Shown here: piece after piece, positions 9,449 through 20,192 of the stretch
How positions within the stretch are numbered: the first letter of the stretch is position 1
Layout of the letters: every line of letters starts with the position of its first letter
NCBI RefSeq assembly: GCF_030818485.1
Contig: NZ_JAUTAJ010000004.1
Span: forward strand, 1,095,001-1,159,000
DNA length: 64,000 nucleotides
Source: Pseudoroseomonas cervicalis
GTDB lineage: Bacteria; Pseudomonadota; Alphaproteobacteria; Acetobacterales; Acetobacteraceae
Direction: 5' to 3'
Translations under genes and position numbers: made by a program
The notes under the pieces: model-generated
What the model was told of the DNA's origin: nothing
Databases searched by the model: none
What the model saw: the letters and a program-made list of their open reading frames with translations, nothing else

Positions 9449-10006
9449 TCAGGCCGCCTGGCTCTTCAGCCGCGGCGCGAAGCGCTGGCGGAACTTGGCC
9501 AGCTTCGGCGCCACGACGACGCGGCAATAGCCGGCCCAGGGGTTGCGGGCGAAATAGTCCTGGTGCTCCGGCTCGGCGACCCAGAAGCGGGCCGGGCCGG
9601 TCAGCTCGGTGACCAGCGGCGCCGGCCAGAGCTTTTCCGCCTCCACCTCCGCCATCACCTGCCGCGCCGTCTCAGCCTGCGAGTCGTCGAGCGCGATGAT
9701 GATGCTGCGGTATTGCGGGCCGATATCGGCGCCCTGGCGGTCCTTGGTGGTCGGGTCGTGCAGGGTGAAGAAGACCCGCAGCAGGTCGGCATAGGACAGC
9801 ACCGCCGGGTCGAAGCGGATCTGCACCACCTCGGCATGGCCGGTGCGCTTGCCGCAGACGGCTTCGTAGCTGGGGTTCTCGACATGGCCGCCGGCATAGC
9901 CGGACTGCACCTCCTCGACGCCCTGCAGCTGGCGATAGGCGGCATCGAGGCACCAGAAGCAGCCACCCCCCAGGATGGCGGTCTCCAGCGTCTTGGTCTG
10001 GGACAT
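9449..10006 (-). CDS. msrA: Peptide-methionine (S)-S-oxide reductase
   Basis: MsrA repairs methionine S-sulfoxide in proteins and free methionine. The active-site motif GCFWC is at residues 15-19, with Cys16 as the catalytic cysteine. Other family blocks are SGYAGGHVENPSYEAVC, VVQIRFDPAVLSY and HDPTTKDRQGADIGPQYRS. The 185-residue length fits a single-domain MsrA without an MsrB fusion. It stands alone, convergent with the SulP gene and divergent from the serine hydrolase. Confidence 0.96.
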   Translation of the reverse strand: MSQTKTLETAILGGGCFWCLDAAYRQLQGVEEVQSGYAGGHVENPSYEAVCGKRTGHAEVVQIRFDPAVLSYADLLRVFFTLHDPTTKDRQGADIGPQYRSIIIALDDSQAETARQVMAEVEAEKLWPAPLVTELTGPARFWVAEPEHQDYFARNPWAGYCRVVVAPKLAKFRQRFAPRLKSQAA

Positions 10007-10092
10007 GATCGGGGGCTCCTTGTCTGTCGGGGCCAGAGATGGGGTGCCGGGGGCCGCTTGCGCAGGGGGCGGGGCAGCGCCACCGTGGCGGG

Positions 10093-11175
10093 ATGAGCGA
10101 CGATTTCCCGCCCCGCGACCCGGCCGAGGCCGGCTTCGAACCCGCCGCGCTGCGCGACGCCATCGGCTTCGCCGAGGCGCATGACAGCCCCTTCCCGCGC
10201 GACATCCAGGCGCATCTGGAGGCCGGCTATTTCGAGCCGCCGCCGGACAACGCGGTGCTGGGCAACACCGCCCCGCGCGGCGCGCCGAACGGGCTGATCC
10301 TGCGGCAGGGCCACCGCGTCGCCGCCTGGGGCGATACGCGCCACGTCGACATGACCTTCAGCGTCGCCAAGAGCTATCTGGCGCTGCTGGCGGGCCTCGC
10401 CCTGGGCGACGGGCTGATCGACAGCCTGGACAGCCCGGTCTCGGCCAGCGTGTCCGACCCCGCCTTCGCCGGCCCCCACAATGGCGCCATCACCTGGCGG
10501 ATGCTGCTGCAGCAGACCAGCGAGTGGGAAGGCACGCTGTTCGGCAAGGCCGACCGCATCGACCGCGGCCGCGACCTTAAGCGGGAGGGCGCCGGGCCCA
10601 AGGGCATCGACCGCCCGCTGCAGACCCCGGGGAGCTACTGGGAATACAATGACGTCCGGGTGAATGCCCTGTCGCTCGGCCTGCTGCACCGTTTCCGCCG
10701 GCCGCTGCCGGAGGTGTTCGCCGAGCGGATCATGGCGCCGATCGGCGGCAGCGGCGAGATGCGCTGGGAGGGCTACCGCACCAGCTTCGTCGAGATCGAC
10801 GGGCAGCGCATCCAGTCGGTCTCGGGCGGCGGGCATTGGGGTGGCGGCGTCTTCACCCATGCCGAGGACCAGGCGCGCATCGGCCAGCTGATGCTGCAGG
10901 ACGGGGTATGGGGCGGGAAGCGCGTGCTGCCGGAAGGCTGGGTCGCGGCCTGCACCGCGCCCTGCGCGCTGAACGGGGATTACGGGCTGCTCTGGTGGCT
11001 GAACGGAAAGGGCCGCTATCCGGGCGCCAGCCGCGCCAGCTTCCTGGCCCAGGGGGCGGGCGGCAACATCATCTGGATCGACCCCGACCATGCGCTGGTG
11101 GCGGTGTTCCGCTGGCTGGACCCGGCGGCCCTGCCGGAGATGCTGGCGCGCGTCACCGCGTCGCTGCGGGGCTGA
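10093..11175 (+). CDS. Serine hydrolase, class C beta-lactamase family
   Basis: A 360-residue protein of the penicillin-binding/beta-lactamase-like family. The S-x-x-K motif is S90-V-A-K93 in MTFSVAKSYLALLAG. A YND tripeptide (EYNDVRVNA) fits the second motif, and HWGGGVFTHAED lies near where the third motif is expected. There is no signal peptide, so it is probably cytoplasmic and acts as an esterase, amidase or peptidase rather than a true beta-lactamase. The start ATG at 10093 lies before the first conserved region. A hairpin terminator follows. Confidence 0.85.
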   Translation: MSDDFPPRDPAEAGFEPAALRDAIGFAEAHDSPFPRDIQAHLEAGYFEPPPDNAVLGNTAPRGAPNGLILRQGHRVAAWGDTRHVDMTFSVAKSYLALLAGLALGDGLIDSLDSPVSASVSDPAFAGPHNGAITWRMLLQQTSEWEGTLFGKADRIDRGRDLKREGAGPKGIDRPLQTPGSYWEYNDVRVNALSLGLLHRFRRPLPEVFAERIMAPIGGSGEMRWEGYRTSFVEIDGQRIQSVSGGGHWGGGVFTHAEDQARIGQLMLQDGVWGGKRVLPEGWVAACTAPCALNGDYGLLWWLNGKGRYPGASRASFLAQGAGGNIIWIDPDHALVAVFRWLDPAALPEMLARVTASLRG

Positions 11176-11184
11176 GGAATGGGC

Positions 11185-11210
11185 GGGAGGGGCATGGCCC
11201 CTCCCCCTTT
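11185..11210 (+). terminator. Terminator after serine hydrolase
   Basis: The arms GGGAGGGGC (11185-11193) and GCCCCTCCC (11197-11205) are separated by ATG and followed by CCTTT. The T-run is short, so this is a moderate-quality terminator. Confidence 0.6.
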
Positions 11211-11279
11211 CGCCCCCGGTTGACGGGGCCGCCGGCCGGGCGGAGTCTGGCGGCCTTACTCCGCTGCCGGACGCGCCCG

Positions 11280-12305
11280 ATGAACGACCAGATCTCCCCC
11301 CGCTCCGTCCACGCCGCGACGCTGACGCTGGACACGCATGTCGACATTCCCTGGCCGGAGACGCCCGATCCGCGCGGGGTGACGCAGCGCTGCGTCGACT
11401 ACCCCAAGATGGCGGCGGGCGGGCTGCGGGCGGTGATCTTCGCCGCCTACCTGCCGCAGGGCCCGCTGACGCCGGAGGGCCACGCGGCCGCCGCGGCGCG
11501 CTGCGAGGCGATGCTGCGCGCCATCCGCGCCACCGCCGCCGGCGAGGATCGCCGCATCGTCACCCGCGCGGCCGAGCTGGAGGCCTTGCGCGGCCGCGGC
11601 GGCACCGGCGTGCTGCTGGCCGTCGAGAATGGCTATGCGATGGGCGAGGATCTCTCCCGGCTCGCGCTGTGGCGTGGGCTGGGCGCCTGCTACGTCACGC
11701 TCACCCATAACGGCCACAACCTGCTGGCGGATTCCGCCATTCCGCGCCCCGATCTGGGCGATGGGCCGGTGCGGCATGGCGGGCTGTCGGCGCTGGGGCG
11801 GCAGGCGGTGGCGGAGATGAACGCGCTCGGCCTGCTGGTGGACATCTCGCATGTCGGCAAGGCGGCGATGCTGCAGGCCGTCGAGGTGTCGCGCGCGCCG
11901 GTGGTGGCGACGCATACCTGCGTGCGGGCGCTGCGCGACCATGCGCGCAACCTGGATGACGAGCAGATGGATGCGCTGCGCGCCAGTGGCGGGCTGATGC
12001 AGATCACCGCCGTGCCGGGTTTCCTGCGCGGGCCGGATGCGGATGGCAAGGTGCGGGCGACCGTGGCCGACATTGCCGACCATGTCGATTACGCGGTGAA
12101 GCGCATCGGCATCGGGCATGTCGGGCTGTCCTCGGATTTCGATGGCGGCGGCGGGGTGCAGGGCTGGATGAGCGCCGCCGACAGCGCCAACCTGACCGCC
12201 GAGCTGCTCAGCCGCGGCTATGATGCCGAGGCGGTGGATCTGCTGTGGTCCGGCAATTTCCTGCGGCTGATGCGCGCCGCCGAGGCCGTGTCCGCCGCCG
12301 GCTGA
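11280..12305 (+). CDS. Membrane dipeptidase family (M19, renal dipeptidase-like)
   Basis: A 341-residue zinc-dependent dipeptidase of family M19. Metal-ligand motifs are visible: H20-x-D22 in LDTHVDIP, the bridging glutamate in AVENGYAMG, then DISHVG and ATHTCVRAL, and SSDFDGGGG near the end. Bacterial members hydrolyse dipeptides, some with D-residues. No signal peptide is seen. It is preceded by the serine hydrolase gene on the same strand but separated by a terminator, and followed by two stacked terminator hairpins. Confidence 0.92.
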   Translation: MNDQISPRSVHAATLTLDTHVDIPWPETPDPRGVTQRCVDYPKMAAGGLRAVIFAAYLPQGPLTPEGHAAAAARCEAMLRAIRATAAGEDRRIVTRAAELEALRGRGGTGVLLAVENGYAMGEDLSRLALWRGLGACYVTLTHNGHNLLADSAIPRPDLGDGPVRHGGLSALGRQAVAEMNALGLLVDISHVGKAAMLQAVEVSRAPVVATHTCVRALRDHARNLDDEQMDALRASGGLMQITAVPGFLRGPDADGKVRATVADIADHVDYAVKRIGIGHVGLSSDFDGGGGVQGWMSAADSANLTAELLSRGYDAEAVDLLWSGNFLRLMRAAEAVSAAG

Positions 12306-12308
12306 CCG

Positions 12309-12329
12309 CCGGGCGCCAGCGGCGCCCGG
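12309..12329 (+). terminator. First hairpin after the M19 dipeptidase
   Basis: Perfect 9-bp arms CCGGGCGCC (12309-12317) and GGCGCCCGG (12321-12329) with an AGC loop, starting 4 bases after the stop. It lacks a T-run and probably acts together with the next hairpin. Confidence 0.55.
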
Positions 12330-12331
12330 CC

Positions 12332-12386
12332 CTGACAGAAGAAAGATGGGGGTCCGGGGGAATTCCTTCCCCCGGATTTTTTATTT
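12332..12386 (+). repeat. Dispersed terminator repeat, copy A
   Basis: About 55 bases starting CTGACAGAAG, containing a 10-bp stem TCCGGGGGAA (12353-12362), loop TTCC, TTCCCCCGGA (12367-12376), and then six T (12377-12382). It is a good intrinsic terminator for the dipeptidase. A close copy (about 90 percent over 46 bases) lies on the minus strand at 30495-30548 and a looser one at 28981-29021. Confidence 0.8.
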
Positions 12387-13207
12387 CAGCCCAGTTCGAA
12401 GCTGCAGACCCCGTAGAGCGCCGTGAGGTCGAGCTTCGGGGCTGGTCCGGCATACATGCGCGCCGTCTCGAAGACCGGGGCCATGCCGGCTTCCTCGGCC
12501 AGTGCGACGGCCTCCCTGTTGGGCTCGGCGAGGTCGAGGAAGATCGGGCCTTCGGCGTTCGCGATCAGCGCGTTGAAGACCGCGCGGGCGGCGGCGGGGT
12601 CGCGGGCGGTGAGCGGGCCGAGCTTGGCGCCCTCGCGGCAGGGGCGCAGCACGCCGAAGGCGCGGCCGGGCAGCATCAGGGCGCGGTGGCCGGGGGCGTG
12701 CATCCAGCGATCGAGGAAGGCGCAGCGGTCCTCGGGGAAGACCAGGGCGTCGAGGGAGGCGGCCTCGGCGAGGGTTGCCTGTTGGACCGCGTCGGGCGCG
12801 GCGCCGGAGACGGGGCGCGGCGTGGCGGCGGCGTAGCGGATGTTGCGCCAGGCCAGGGCGAAGCCGGAGCGGGCGTAGTTCGCCTGCTGCGCCACCACCC
12901 CATCCAGCCCGATGGTCCGGCCCGAGAGGCGATGCATGGCCTCCCGCCACAAAGCGATGCCATGGCCCCGGCCGCGCCGGTCGGGGCGCATGATGTAGAA
13001 GCCGATGAAGCCGTGGCCCTCGCCCTGGCGGATGGCGGAGATGCAGCCGATCGGCGCGCCGTCCTCCAGGCCGAGCAGGAAGCCCTCCGGGTCGGCGGCG
13101 TGGAAGGTGGCGGCGTCGTGCAGGCCGGGGTTCCAGCCCTCCGCCGCCGCCCAGTCCAGCAGCAGGGGCATTTCTTCGCGCGTGGCGGGGCGGATGGTCA
13201 GGGTCAT
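12386..13207 (-). CDS. GNAT N-acetyltransferase with C-terminal YitH-like domain
   Basis: A 273-residue protein. The N-terminal half is a GNAT domain: GFIGFYIMRPDRRGRGHGIALW holds the acetyl-CoA loop R-R-G-R-G-H-G. The C-terminal half (after about residue 145) resembles the second domain of YitH-type acetyltransferases, with GRAFGVLRPCREGAKLGPL. The substrate is unknown. The start ATG overlaps the hutF stop by 4 bases, so it is co-translated with hutF and may act on a histidine-pathway intermediate or simply be a rider gene. Confidence 0.85.
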   Translation of the reverse strand: MTLTIRPATREEMPLLLDWAAAEGWNPGLHDAATFHAADPEGFLLGLEDGAPIGCISAIRQGEGHGFIGFYIMRPDRRGRGHGIALWREAMHRLSGRTIGLDGVVAQQANYARSGFALAWRNIRYAAATPRPVSGAAPDAVQQATLAEAASLDALVFPEDRCAFLDRWMHAPGHRALMLPGRAFGVLRPCREGAKLGPLTARDPAAARAVFNALIANAEGPIFLDLAEPNREAVALAEEAGMAPVFETARMYAGPAPKLDLTALYGVCSFELG

Positions 13208-14583
13208 GCGGCCAGTCTTCTCATCGCGGCGCGGAACTCTGCCGCAAGGGCGGGCGCGTGGATATGGCGGCCGTCGCGGACCACGATGCGGCCGCCGGCC
13301 ACCACCTGGGTCACCGGGTTGCCCTGGCCGCTGAACACCCAGGCATCCAGCAATTCATCCTCCTGTCGGCCGAACAGAGCGGGGTGGTCGGGGTCCAGCA
13401 CCACGAGGTCGGCGCGCTGGCCGGGGGCGATGCCGGCGATGGGGCGGCCGCTGGCCTGGGCGCCGCCCTGCAGCGCGGCCTCGACCAAATTGCGGCCGGG
13501 CCACGGGTGTTCCGGGCTGGTGGCGACGGAGCGTTCCTGCAGGGCGAGGCGCTGGCTGGTCTCGAGCTGGCGCATCTCGTCGCGCGGCGAGGTGCCGACA
13601 TGGCTGTCGGTGCCGAAGCCGAGGCGCCCGCCGGCGGCGCGATAGGCCGGCAGGCCGAAGATGCCGTCGCCGAGCGAGGCCTCGGTGCTGGGGCAGAGGC
13701 CGGCGACGGCGCCGCTGCGGGCCAGGCCCGTCGCCTCGTCCTCGGTCATGTGGGTGCAGTGGATCAGGCACCAGCGGGGGTCGAGGGGGAGGTTGTCGAG
13801 CAGCCACTGCACCGGGCGGGCGCCGGTGGCGTCGAGGCATTCGGCCACCTCGCGACGCTGCTCGGCGGCGTGGATGTGGATCGGGCCGGCGAAGGAGGAA
13901 AGCTCGCGCAGCATCTCCGGCGTGACGGCGCGCAGCGAATGCGGGGCGAGGCCGAGGCCCGCCTGCGGGTCGCCCGCGATGGCGCCCCGCACGCCGTCCA
14001 CGATGCGCCAGAAGCCGTCGAGATCGTTGAGGAAGCGGCGCTGCCCCGGCACCGGATCCTTCCCGAAAATGCCGCCATGCCGGTAGAGGCTGGGCAGCAG
14101 GGTGATGCCGATGCCGGTGCGGCGCGCCGCCGCCAGATGCCGCAGCGCCATCTCCGCCGGGTCGGCATAGGGCGTGCCATCCGGCTGGTGATGCAGATAG
14201 TGGAACTCGGCGATGCTGGTGAATCCCCATTCGAGGCATTCGGCGTAGAGCTGGGCGGCGACGGCCTCGGCATCCTCGGGCGAGAAGCGGCCGACGAAGC
14301 GGTACATGGTCTGCCGCCAGGTCCAGAAGGAATCGGCGCCGCCCTCGGCGGTGCGCGCCTCGGGCGGGGAGCGGCGCTCGGCATGGCCGGCCATGGCGCG
14401 CTGGAAGGCATGGGAATGCAGGTTGGGCAGGCCGGGGATGGTGACGCCGGGCAGGCGCTCCGCCCCGTCCGCTGACGCCTCCGGGGTGACGCTGGCGATC
14501 GACCCCGTGGCGTCGGTGGCGATGCGCACATCCCGCGCCCAGCCCTGCGGCAGCAGCGCGACGGGGGCGAAGTAGTCGGTCAT
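13204..14583 (-). CDS. hutF: Formimidoylglutamate deiminase
   Basis: HutF hydrolyses N-formimidoyl-L-glutamate to N-formyl-L-glutamate and ammonia, the branch of histidine degradation that later needs HutG. It is a 459-residue amidohydrolase: the metal-binding HxH is H56-x-H58 in PNLHSHAFQRAMAG, with later motifs ESLYR-like LLPSLYRHGG, HIHAAEQRREV and GFGTDSHVGTS. The ATG at 14583 is at the family's normal start. It is divergent from hutC, with a palindromic operator candidate between, and overlaps a GNAT gene downstream. Confidence 0.94.
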   Translation of the reverse strand: MTDYFAPVALLPQGWARDVRIATDATGSIASVTPEASADGAERLPGVTIPGLPNLHSHAFQRAMAGHAERRSPPEARTAEGGADSFWTWRQTMYRFVGRFSPEDAEAVAAQLYAECLEWGFTSIAEFHYLHHQPDGTPYADPAEMALRHLAAARRTGIGITLLPSLYRHGGIFGKDPVPGQRRFLNDLDGFWRIVDGVRGAIAGDPQAGLGLAPHSLRAVTPEMLRELSSFAGPIHIHAAEQRREVAECLDATGARPVQWLLDNLPLDPRWCLIHCTHMTEDEATGLARSGAVAGLCPSTEASLGDGIFGLPAYRAAGGRLGFGTDSHVGTSPRDEMRQLETSQRLALQERSVATSPEHPWPGRNLVEAALQGGAQASGRPIAGIAPGQRADLVVLDPDHPALFGRQEDELLDAWVFSGQGNPVTQVVAGGRIVVRDGRHIHAPALAAEFRAAMRRLAA

Positions 14584-14635
14584 GGCGGGGCCTCCTGCGG
14601 GGTCGGTGGTGGCATGGCATCGCGGTTGACGAAAC

Positions 14636-14647
14636 TTGTCAAGACAA
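14636..14647. promoter_or_regulatory. Candidate HutC operator between hutF and hutC
   Basis: TTGTC-AA-GACAA is a perfect inverted repeat (14636-14640 and 14643-14647) in the 78-base gap between the divergent genes. On the minus strand a TTGACA hexamer (14637-14642) lies within it, so a bound repressor would block a hutF promoter. The site sits 15 bases before the hutC ATG and could also control the hutC-hutU-hutH-hutI operon. Confidence 0.6.
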
Positions 14648-14661
14648 CCAAACTCAACCTC

Positions 14662-15402
14662 ATGCCCAGCGATGACGCCCCTGCCCTGCTGCCCACGCCG
14701 AGTCCGGCGACCCCGCGCTACCAGCAGATCAAGGCCTTCATCCTCAGCCGCGTCTCCAGCGGCGAATGGGGCGCGGAGGACCGGGTCCCCTCCGAGAACG
14801 AACTTGTAAAAATGACCGGTGTCTCCCGCGTCACCGTCAACCGGGCGTTGCGGGAGCTGGCGGATGCCGGGCTGCTGGTGCGGGTGCAGGGGGTGGGCAC
14901 CTTCGTCGCCGGCGCCAAGCCGCAATCCAGCATCCTGGAGCTGCGCGACATCGCCGAGGAAATGGCCGAGCGCGGCAGCCGCCACGCCGCCCAGGTGCTG
15001 GCGCAGCATGCGATGCGCGCCGATGCGGCGCTGGCCGCCGGCTTCGGCCTGCCGGAGGGGGCGGAGCTGTTCCGCTGCCGGCTGGTGCATCGCGAGGATG
15101 GCGTGCCCGTCCAGTTCGAGGAACGCTACGTCAACCCGGTGATCGCGCCGCGTTTCCTGGAGCAGGATTTCACGCGCATCACCCCCTATCGCTACCTGAC
15201 CTCCTGCGCGCCGCCGGAGCGGGTGGAGCATGTGGTGGAAGCCACGCGCCCCGAGCCCGACATCGCCGCCGCGCTGGACATCCCGCAAGACGAACCCTGC
15301 CTGCTGATCCACCGCCGGACCTGGTCCTGGCGTGTCGTGGCGACGCGGGCCTTTCTCACCCATCCCGGCACGCGCTACCGCCTCGGCGGCGCGCTCGATT
15401 GA
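14662..15402 (+). CDS. hutC: Histidine utilisation repressor HutC (GntR family)
   Basis: A 246-residue GntR/HutC repressor, which in characterised systems is released from DNA by urocanate. The N-terminal winged helix is clear ([39 protein letters not shown]), followed by a UTRA domain and the common HutC ending [17 protein letters not shown] chose the ATG at 14662; an in-frame ATG at 14614 would run through the operator. It heads the operon hutC-hutU-hutH-hutI, with hutU starting 20 bases after its stop. Confidence 0.95.
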   Translation: MPSDDAPALLPTPSPATPRYQQIKAFILSRVSSGEWGAEDRVPSENELVKMTGVSRVTVNRALRELADAGLLVRVQGVGTFVAGAKPQSSILELRDIAEEMAERGSRHAAQVLAQHAMRADAALAAGFGLPEGAELFRCRLVHREDGVPVQFEERYVNPVIAPRFLEQDFTRITPYRYLTSCAPPERVEHVVEATRPEPDIAAALDIPQDEPCLLIHRRTWSWRVVATRAFLTHPGTRYRLGGALD

Positions 15403-15422
15403 CCATCCAAGGAGTGGCCTGC

Positions 15423-17099
<1,677 letters not shown>

Positions 17100-17101
17100 C
17101 C

Positions 17102-18640
17102 ATGCCGAAGCATCTGACCATCGCCCCGGGCCAGGCGGATCTGGCCCAGCTGCGCGCCATCGCCGAGGGCGCTGCGCTCGGACTGCCGGAGGGCTGGCAG
17201 GCGCCGCTGGAGCGCGCCGTGGCGGCGCTGGCCGCGCGCATCGACAGCGGCGAGGCGCTGTATGGCGTCAACACCGGCTTCGGCAAGCTGGCCAGCCAGC
17301 GCATCGGGCGCGAGGACCTGGCGAAGCTGCAGCGCAACCTGCTGCGCAGCCATGCCGCCGGCATCGGCCCCTTCCTGCCGGCGCCGGTAGTGCGGCTGAT
17401 CCTGGCGCTGAAGGCGCTGTCCCTGGCGCGCGGCGCCTCCGCCGTGCGGCCCGTGGTGGTGGAAGGGCTGCTGGCGCTGCTCAATGCCGGCGTGCTGCCG
17501 GCCATCCCGGCCAAGGGCTCGGTCGGCGCCTCGGGCGACCTGGCGCCGCTGGCGCATCTCTCCCTGGTGCTGATCGGCGAAGGCGAGGCCATCCTCGGCG
17601 AGGAGGTGCTGCCCGGCGCCGAAGCGCTGCAGCGCGCCGGCCTCACGCCGCTGGAGCTGGGGCCGAAGGAAGGGCTGGCGCTGCTGAACGGCACGCAGGT
17701 CTCCACCGCGCTGGCGCTGACCGGGTTGTTCGCCGCCGCGCGGCTGTGGCGCAGCGGCATCACCGCCGGCGCGCTCAGCACCGATGCGGCGCGCGGCTCC
17801 GACACGCCCTTCGACCCGCGCATCCATGCGCTGCGCAACCAGCCGGGGCAGATCGCCGCCGCCGCCGCGCTGCGCGCGCTGCTCGCCGGCAGCGCCATCC
17901 GCGACAGCCATCGCGAGGGCGACAGCCGCGTGCAGGACCCCTATTGCCTGCGCTGCCAGCCGCAGGTGATGGGCGCCTGCCTCGACTTGCTGCACAACGC
18001 CGCGGCGACGCTGGCGCGGGAGGCCAATGCGGTGACCGACAACCCGCTGGTGACCGAGGAGGGCGAGGTGCTGTCGGGCGGCAATTTCCACGCCGAACCC
18101 GTGGCCTTCGCCGCCGACACCATCGCCCTGGCGCTCGCCGAGATCGGCGCCCTGTCGGAGCGCCGCATCGCCCTGCTGACCGACCCGGTGCTCTCCACCC
18201 TGCCCGCCTTCCTGGTGCGCGAGGGCGGGCTGAATTCCGGCTTCATGATCGCGCAGGTGACGGCGGCGGCGCTGGCCAGCGAGAACAAGTCGCTGGCCCA
18301 TCCGCGCAGCGTCGACAGCCTGCCCACCAGCGCCAACCAGGAGGACCATGTCAGCATGGCCACCGGCGCCGCGCTGCGCCTGGCGGAGATGGCCGACAAT
18401 GTCGCCGCCATCCTGGCGATCGAGCTGCTGGAAGGCGCGCAGGGGGTGGAGTTCCACCGCCCCCTCGCCTCCTCCGCCCCGCTGGAGGAGGCGGTGCGGG
18501 CGGTCCGCGCCGTCGCCGCGCCCTGGGAGGAGGATCGCCACATGGCGCCCGACATCGCGGCCGTGAAGCGGCTGGTCGAGCATGGCGCCTTCGCCGGCAT
18601 CGCGCTGCCCAGCGAGCTGTCGGGGAGCCTGCCGGCATGA
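17102..18640 (+). CDS. hutH: Histidine ammonia-lyase
   Basis: HutH deaminates L-histidine to urocanate, the first step of the pathway. The self-forming MIO cofactor triad A143-S144-G145 is present in [15 protein letters not shown]. Other signatures are [26 protein letters not shown] and [12 protein letters not shown] [15 protein letters not shown]. Its 512 residues match the family. It overlaps hutI by 4 bases (ATGA at 18637-18640). Confidence 0.97.
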   Translation: MPKHLTIAPGQADLAQLRAIAEGAALGLPEGWQAPLERAVAALAARIDSGEALYGVNTGFGKLASQRIGREDLAKLQRNLLRSHAAGIGPFLPAPVVRLILALKALSLARGASAVRPVVVEGLLALLNAGVLPAIPAKGSVGASGDLAPLAHLSLVLIGEGEAILGEEVLPGAEALQRAGLTPLELGPKEGLALLNGTQVSTALALTGLFAAARLWRSGITAGALSTDAARGSDTPFDPRIHALRNQPGQIAAAAALRALLAGSAIRDSHREGDSRVQDPYCLRCQPQVMGACLDLLHNAAATLAREANAVTDNPLVTEEGEVLSGGNFHAEPVAFAADTIALALAEIGALSERRIALLTDPVLSTLPAFLVREGGLNSGFMIAQVTAAALASENKSLAHPRSVDSLPTSANQEDHVSMATGAALRLAEMADNVAAILAIELLEGAQGVEFHRPLASSAPLEEAVRAVRAVAAPWEEDRHMAPDIAAVKRLVEHGAFAGIALPSELSGSLPA

Positions 18641-19839
18641 GCGGCTTCGACCATGTCTGGGAGGAGGCGAATCTCGCCACCATGCAGGGCGAGGGCCTCG
18701 GCCTGGTGGAGGATGGCGCGCTGGCGGTGAAGGATGGCCGCATCGCCTGGGTCGGCCCGCGCGCCAATCTGCCGCGCCACGACGCGCCGGTGACGCGCTG
18801 CGGCGGCGCCTGGATCCTGCCCGGGCTGATCGATTGCCACACCCATCTGGTGTTCGGGGCCAACCGCGCCGCCGAGTTCGAGCAGCGCCTGGCGGGTGCG
18901 ACCTATGAGGAGATCGCCCGCGCGGGGGGCGGCATCTTTTCCAGTGTGCGCGCCACGCGGGCGGCCAGCGAGGCCGAGTTGCTGGAACAGGCCACGCCGC
19001 GCCTGCAGGGGCTGATGGCGGAAGGCGTCACCACGGTCGAGATCAAATCCGGCTACGGGCTCGACCTCGATTCCGAGCTGAAGATGCTGCGCGTGGCGCG
19101 CCGCCTGGGGGCCGCCCATCCGGTGGAGGTGGTGACCAGCCTGCTCGCCGCCCATGCCGTGCCGCCGGACTTCCCGGGCGGCGCCGAGGCCTATACCGAT
19201 TTCGTGGTGCGGGACGCCATTCCGCTGGCGGCGCAGACAGGCCTCGCCGATGCGGTGGATGCCTTCTGCGAGCGCATCGCCTTCTCGCCCGAGCAGACGG
19301 CGCGGGTGTTCGACGCGGCGAAGGCGGCCGGCCTGCCGGTGAAGCTGCATGCCGACCAGCTTTCCGATCTCGGCGGCGCGGCGCTGGCGGCGCGCTATGG
19401 CGCGCTCTCGGCCGACCATCTGGAATATGCCAGCGCCGCGGGGCTGGCGGCGATGGCGGCTGCCGGCACCGTCGCCGTGCTGCTGCCGGGGGCGACCTAT
19501 TTCATCCGCGAGGCGAAGCACCCCGACATCGCCGCCATGCGCGCGGCCGGGGTGCGGATCGCGCTGTCGACCGACATGAATCCCGGCTCCTCCCCGGCGC
19601 GGTCGCTGCTGCTGATGCTCAATCTGGGCTGCACCCTGTTCCGCCTGACGGTGGAGGAGGCGCTGCGCGGCGTCACCCTGCACGCCGCCGCGGCGCTGGG
19701 CCTGGCCGATCGCGGCGTGCTGGCGGTGGGCAAGCGGGCCGATTTCGCCCTCTACGGCATCAACCGCCCGGCGGAGCTCTGCTACTGGCTCGGCGGGAAT
19801 CCCTGCCTCTCCCGCGTGCTGGCGGGCCGCGCCGGCTGA
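18637..19839 (+). CDS. hutI: Imidazolonepropionase
   Basis: HutI hydrolyses imidazolonepropionate to N-formimidoylglutamate, the substrate of HutF encoded on the other side of hutC. It is a 400-residue metal-dependent amidohydrolase with H68-x-H70 in [11 protein letters not shown], then [26 protein letters not shown] and [11 protein letters not shown]. It is the last gene of the hut operon; a 13-bp-stem hairpin lies 50 bases downstream. Confidence 0.97.
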   Translation: MSGFDHVWEEANLATMQGEGLGLVEDGALAVKDGRIAWVGPRANLPRHDAPVTRCGGAWILPGLIDCHTHLVFGANRAAEFEQRLAGATYEEIARAGGGIFSSVRATRAASEAELLEQATPRLQGLMAEGVTTVEIKSGYGLDLDSELKMLRVARRLGAAHPVEVVTSLLAAHAVPPDFPGGAEAYTDFVVRDAIPLAAQTGLADAVDAFCERIAFSPEQTARVFDAAKAAGLPVKLHADQLSDLGGAALAARYGALSADHLEYASAAGLAAMAAAGTVAVLLPGATYFIREAKHPDIAAMRAAGVRIALSTDMNPGSSPARSLLLMLNLGCTLFRLTVEEALRGVTLHAAAALGLADRGVLAVGKRADFALYGINRPAELCYWLGGNPCLSRVLAGRAG

Positions 19840-19889
19840 GCCGGACGCATGACAGATCCATGGCGGCGGGCGCCGATCGCCCGCCGCCC

Positions 19890-19920
19890 GCGCCCGGCGC
19901 GGCAGCCCCGCGCCGGGCGC
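19890..19920 (+). terminator. Strong hairpin downstream of hutI
   Basis: Perfect 13-bp arms GCGCCCGGCGCGG (19890-19902) and CCGCGCCGGGCGC (19908-19920) with a 5-base loop and no T-run. It may end or protect the hut transcript. The 353-base gap 19840-20192 also holds the palindromes and promoter listed next. Confidence 0.5.
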
Positions 19921-19939
19921 AAGCGATGCGAAACCGGCA

Positions 19940-19959
19940 CGAACATTCCATTCTGTTCG
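19940..19959. promoter_or_regulatory. CGAACA-N8-TGTTCG inverted repeat
   Basis: Perfect 6-bp arms at 19940-19945 and 19954-19959, A/T-rich for this genome, about 90 bases upstream of the pdh promoter. A second inverted repeat, GACGCA-N4-TGCGTC, is at 19974-19989. Either may bind a regulator of the pdh operon; no family can be named. Confidence 0.35.
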
Positions 19960-20045
19960 CCAGCCCCGCCCATGACGCAAGCATGCGTCGGGGAGACCGG
20001 TTCGCACAGCGTGGCTGTTGCGCCACCCCTTTTGCCACAAGGCAT

Positions 20046-20074
20046 TTAACCGGATTCCGGTTAATCGCTATATT
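20046..20074 (+). promoter_or_regulatory. pdh operon promoter overlapped by a 19-bp palindrome
   Basis: TTAACC (20046-20051) and TATATT (20069-20074) are exactly 17 bases apart and resemble -35 and -10 boxes (4/6 and 5/6 matches). The palindrome TTAACCGGATTCCGGTTAA (20046-20064, 8-bp arms, ATT centre) covers the -35 box and most of the spacer, the layout expected for a repressor site. The leader to the pdhA ATG would be about 110 bases. Confidence 0.6.
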
Positions 20075-20192
20075 GCGGTGCAGCATCAGAGGCTTAGCCA
20101 CGCCGCGAAGCTTGCAGTGCGCGCATCGGCCACGTATCTGGGCGAAGCGCCGCCGCCAATTTCGCGCGGGGCGGGCAGAATGGAGCAGCCGG

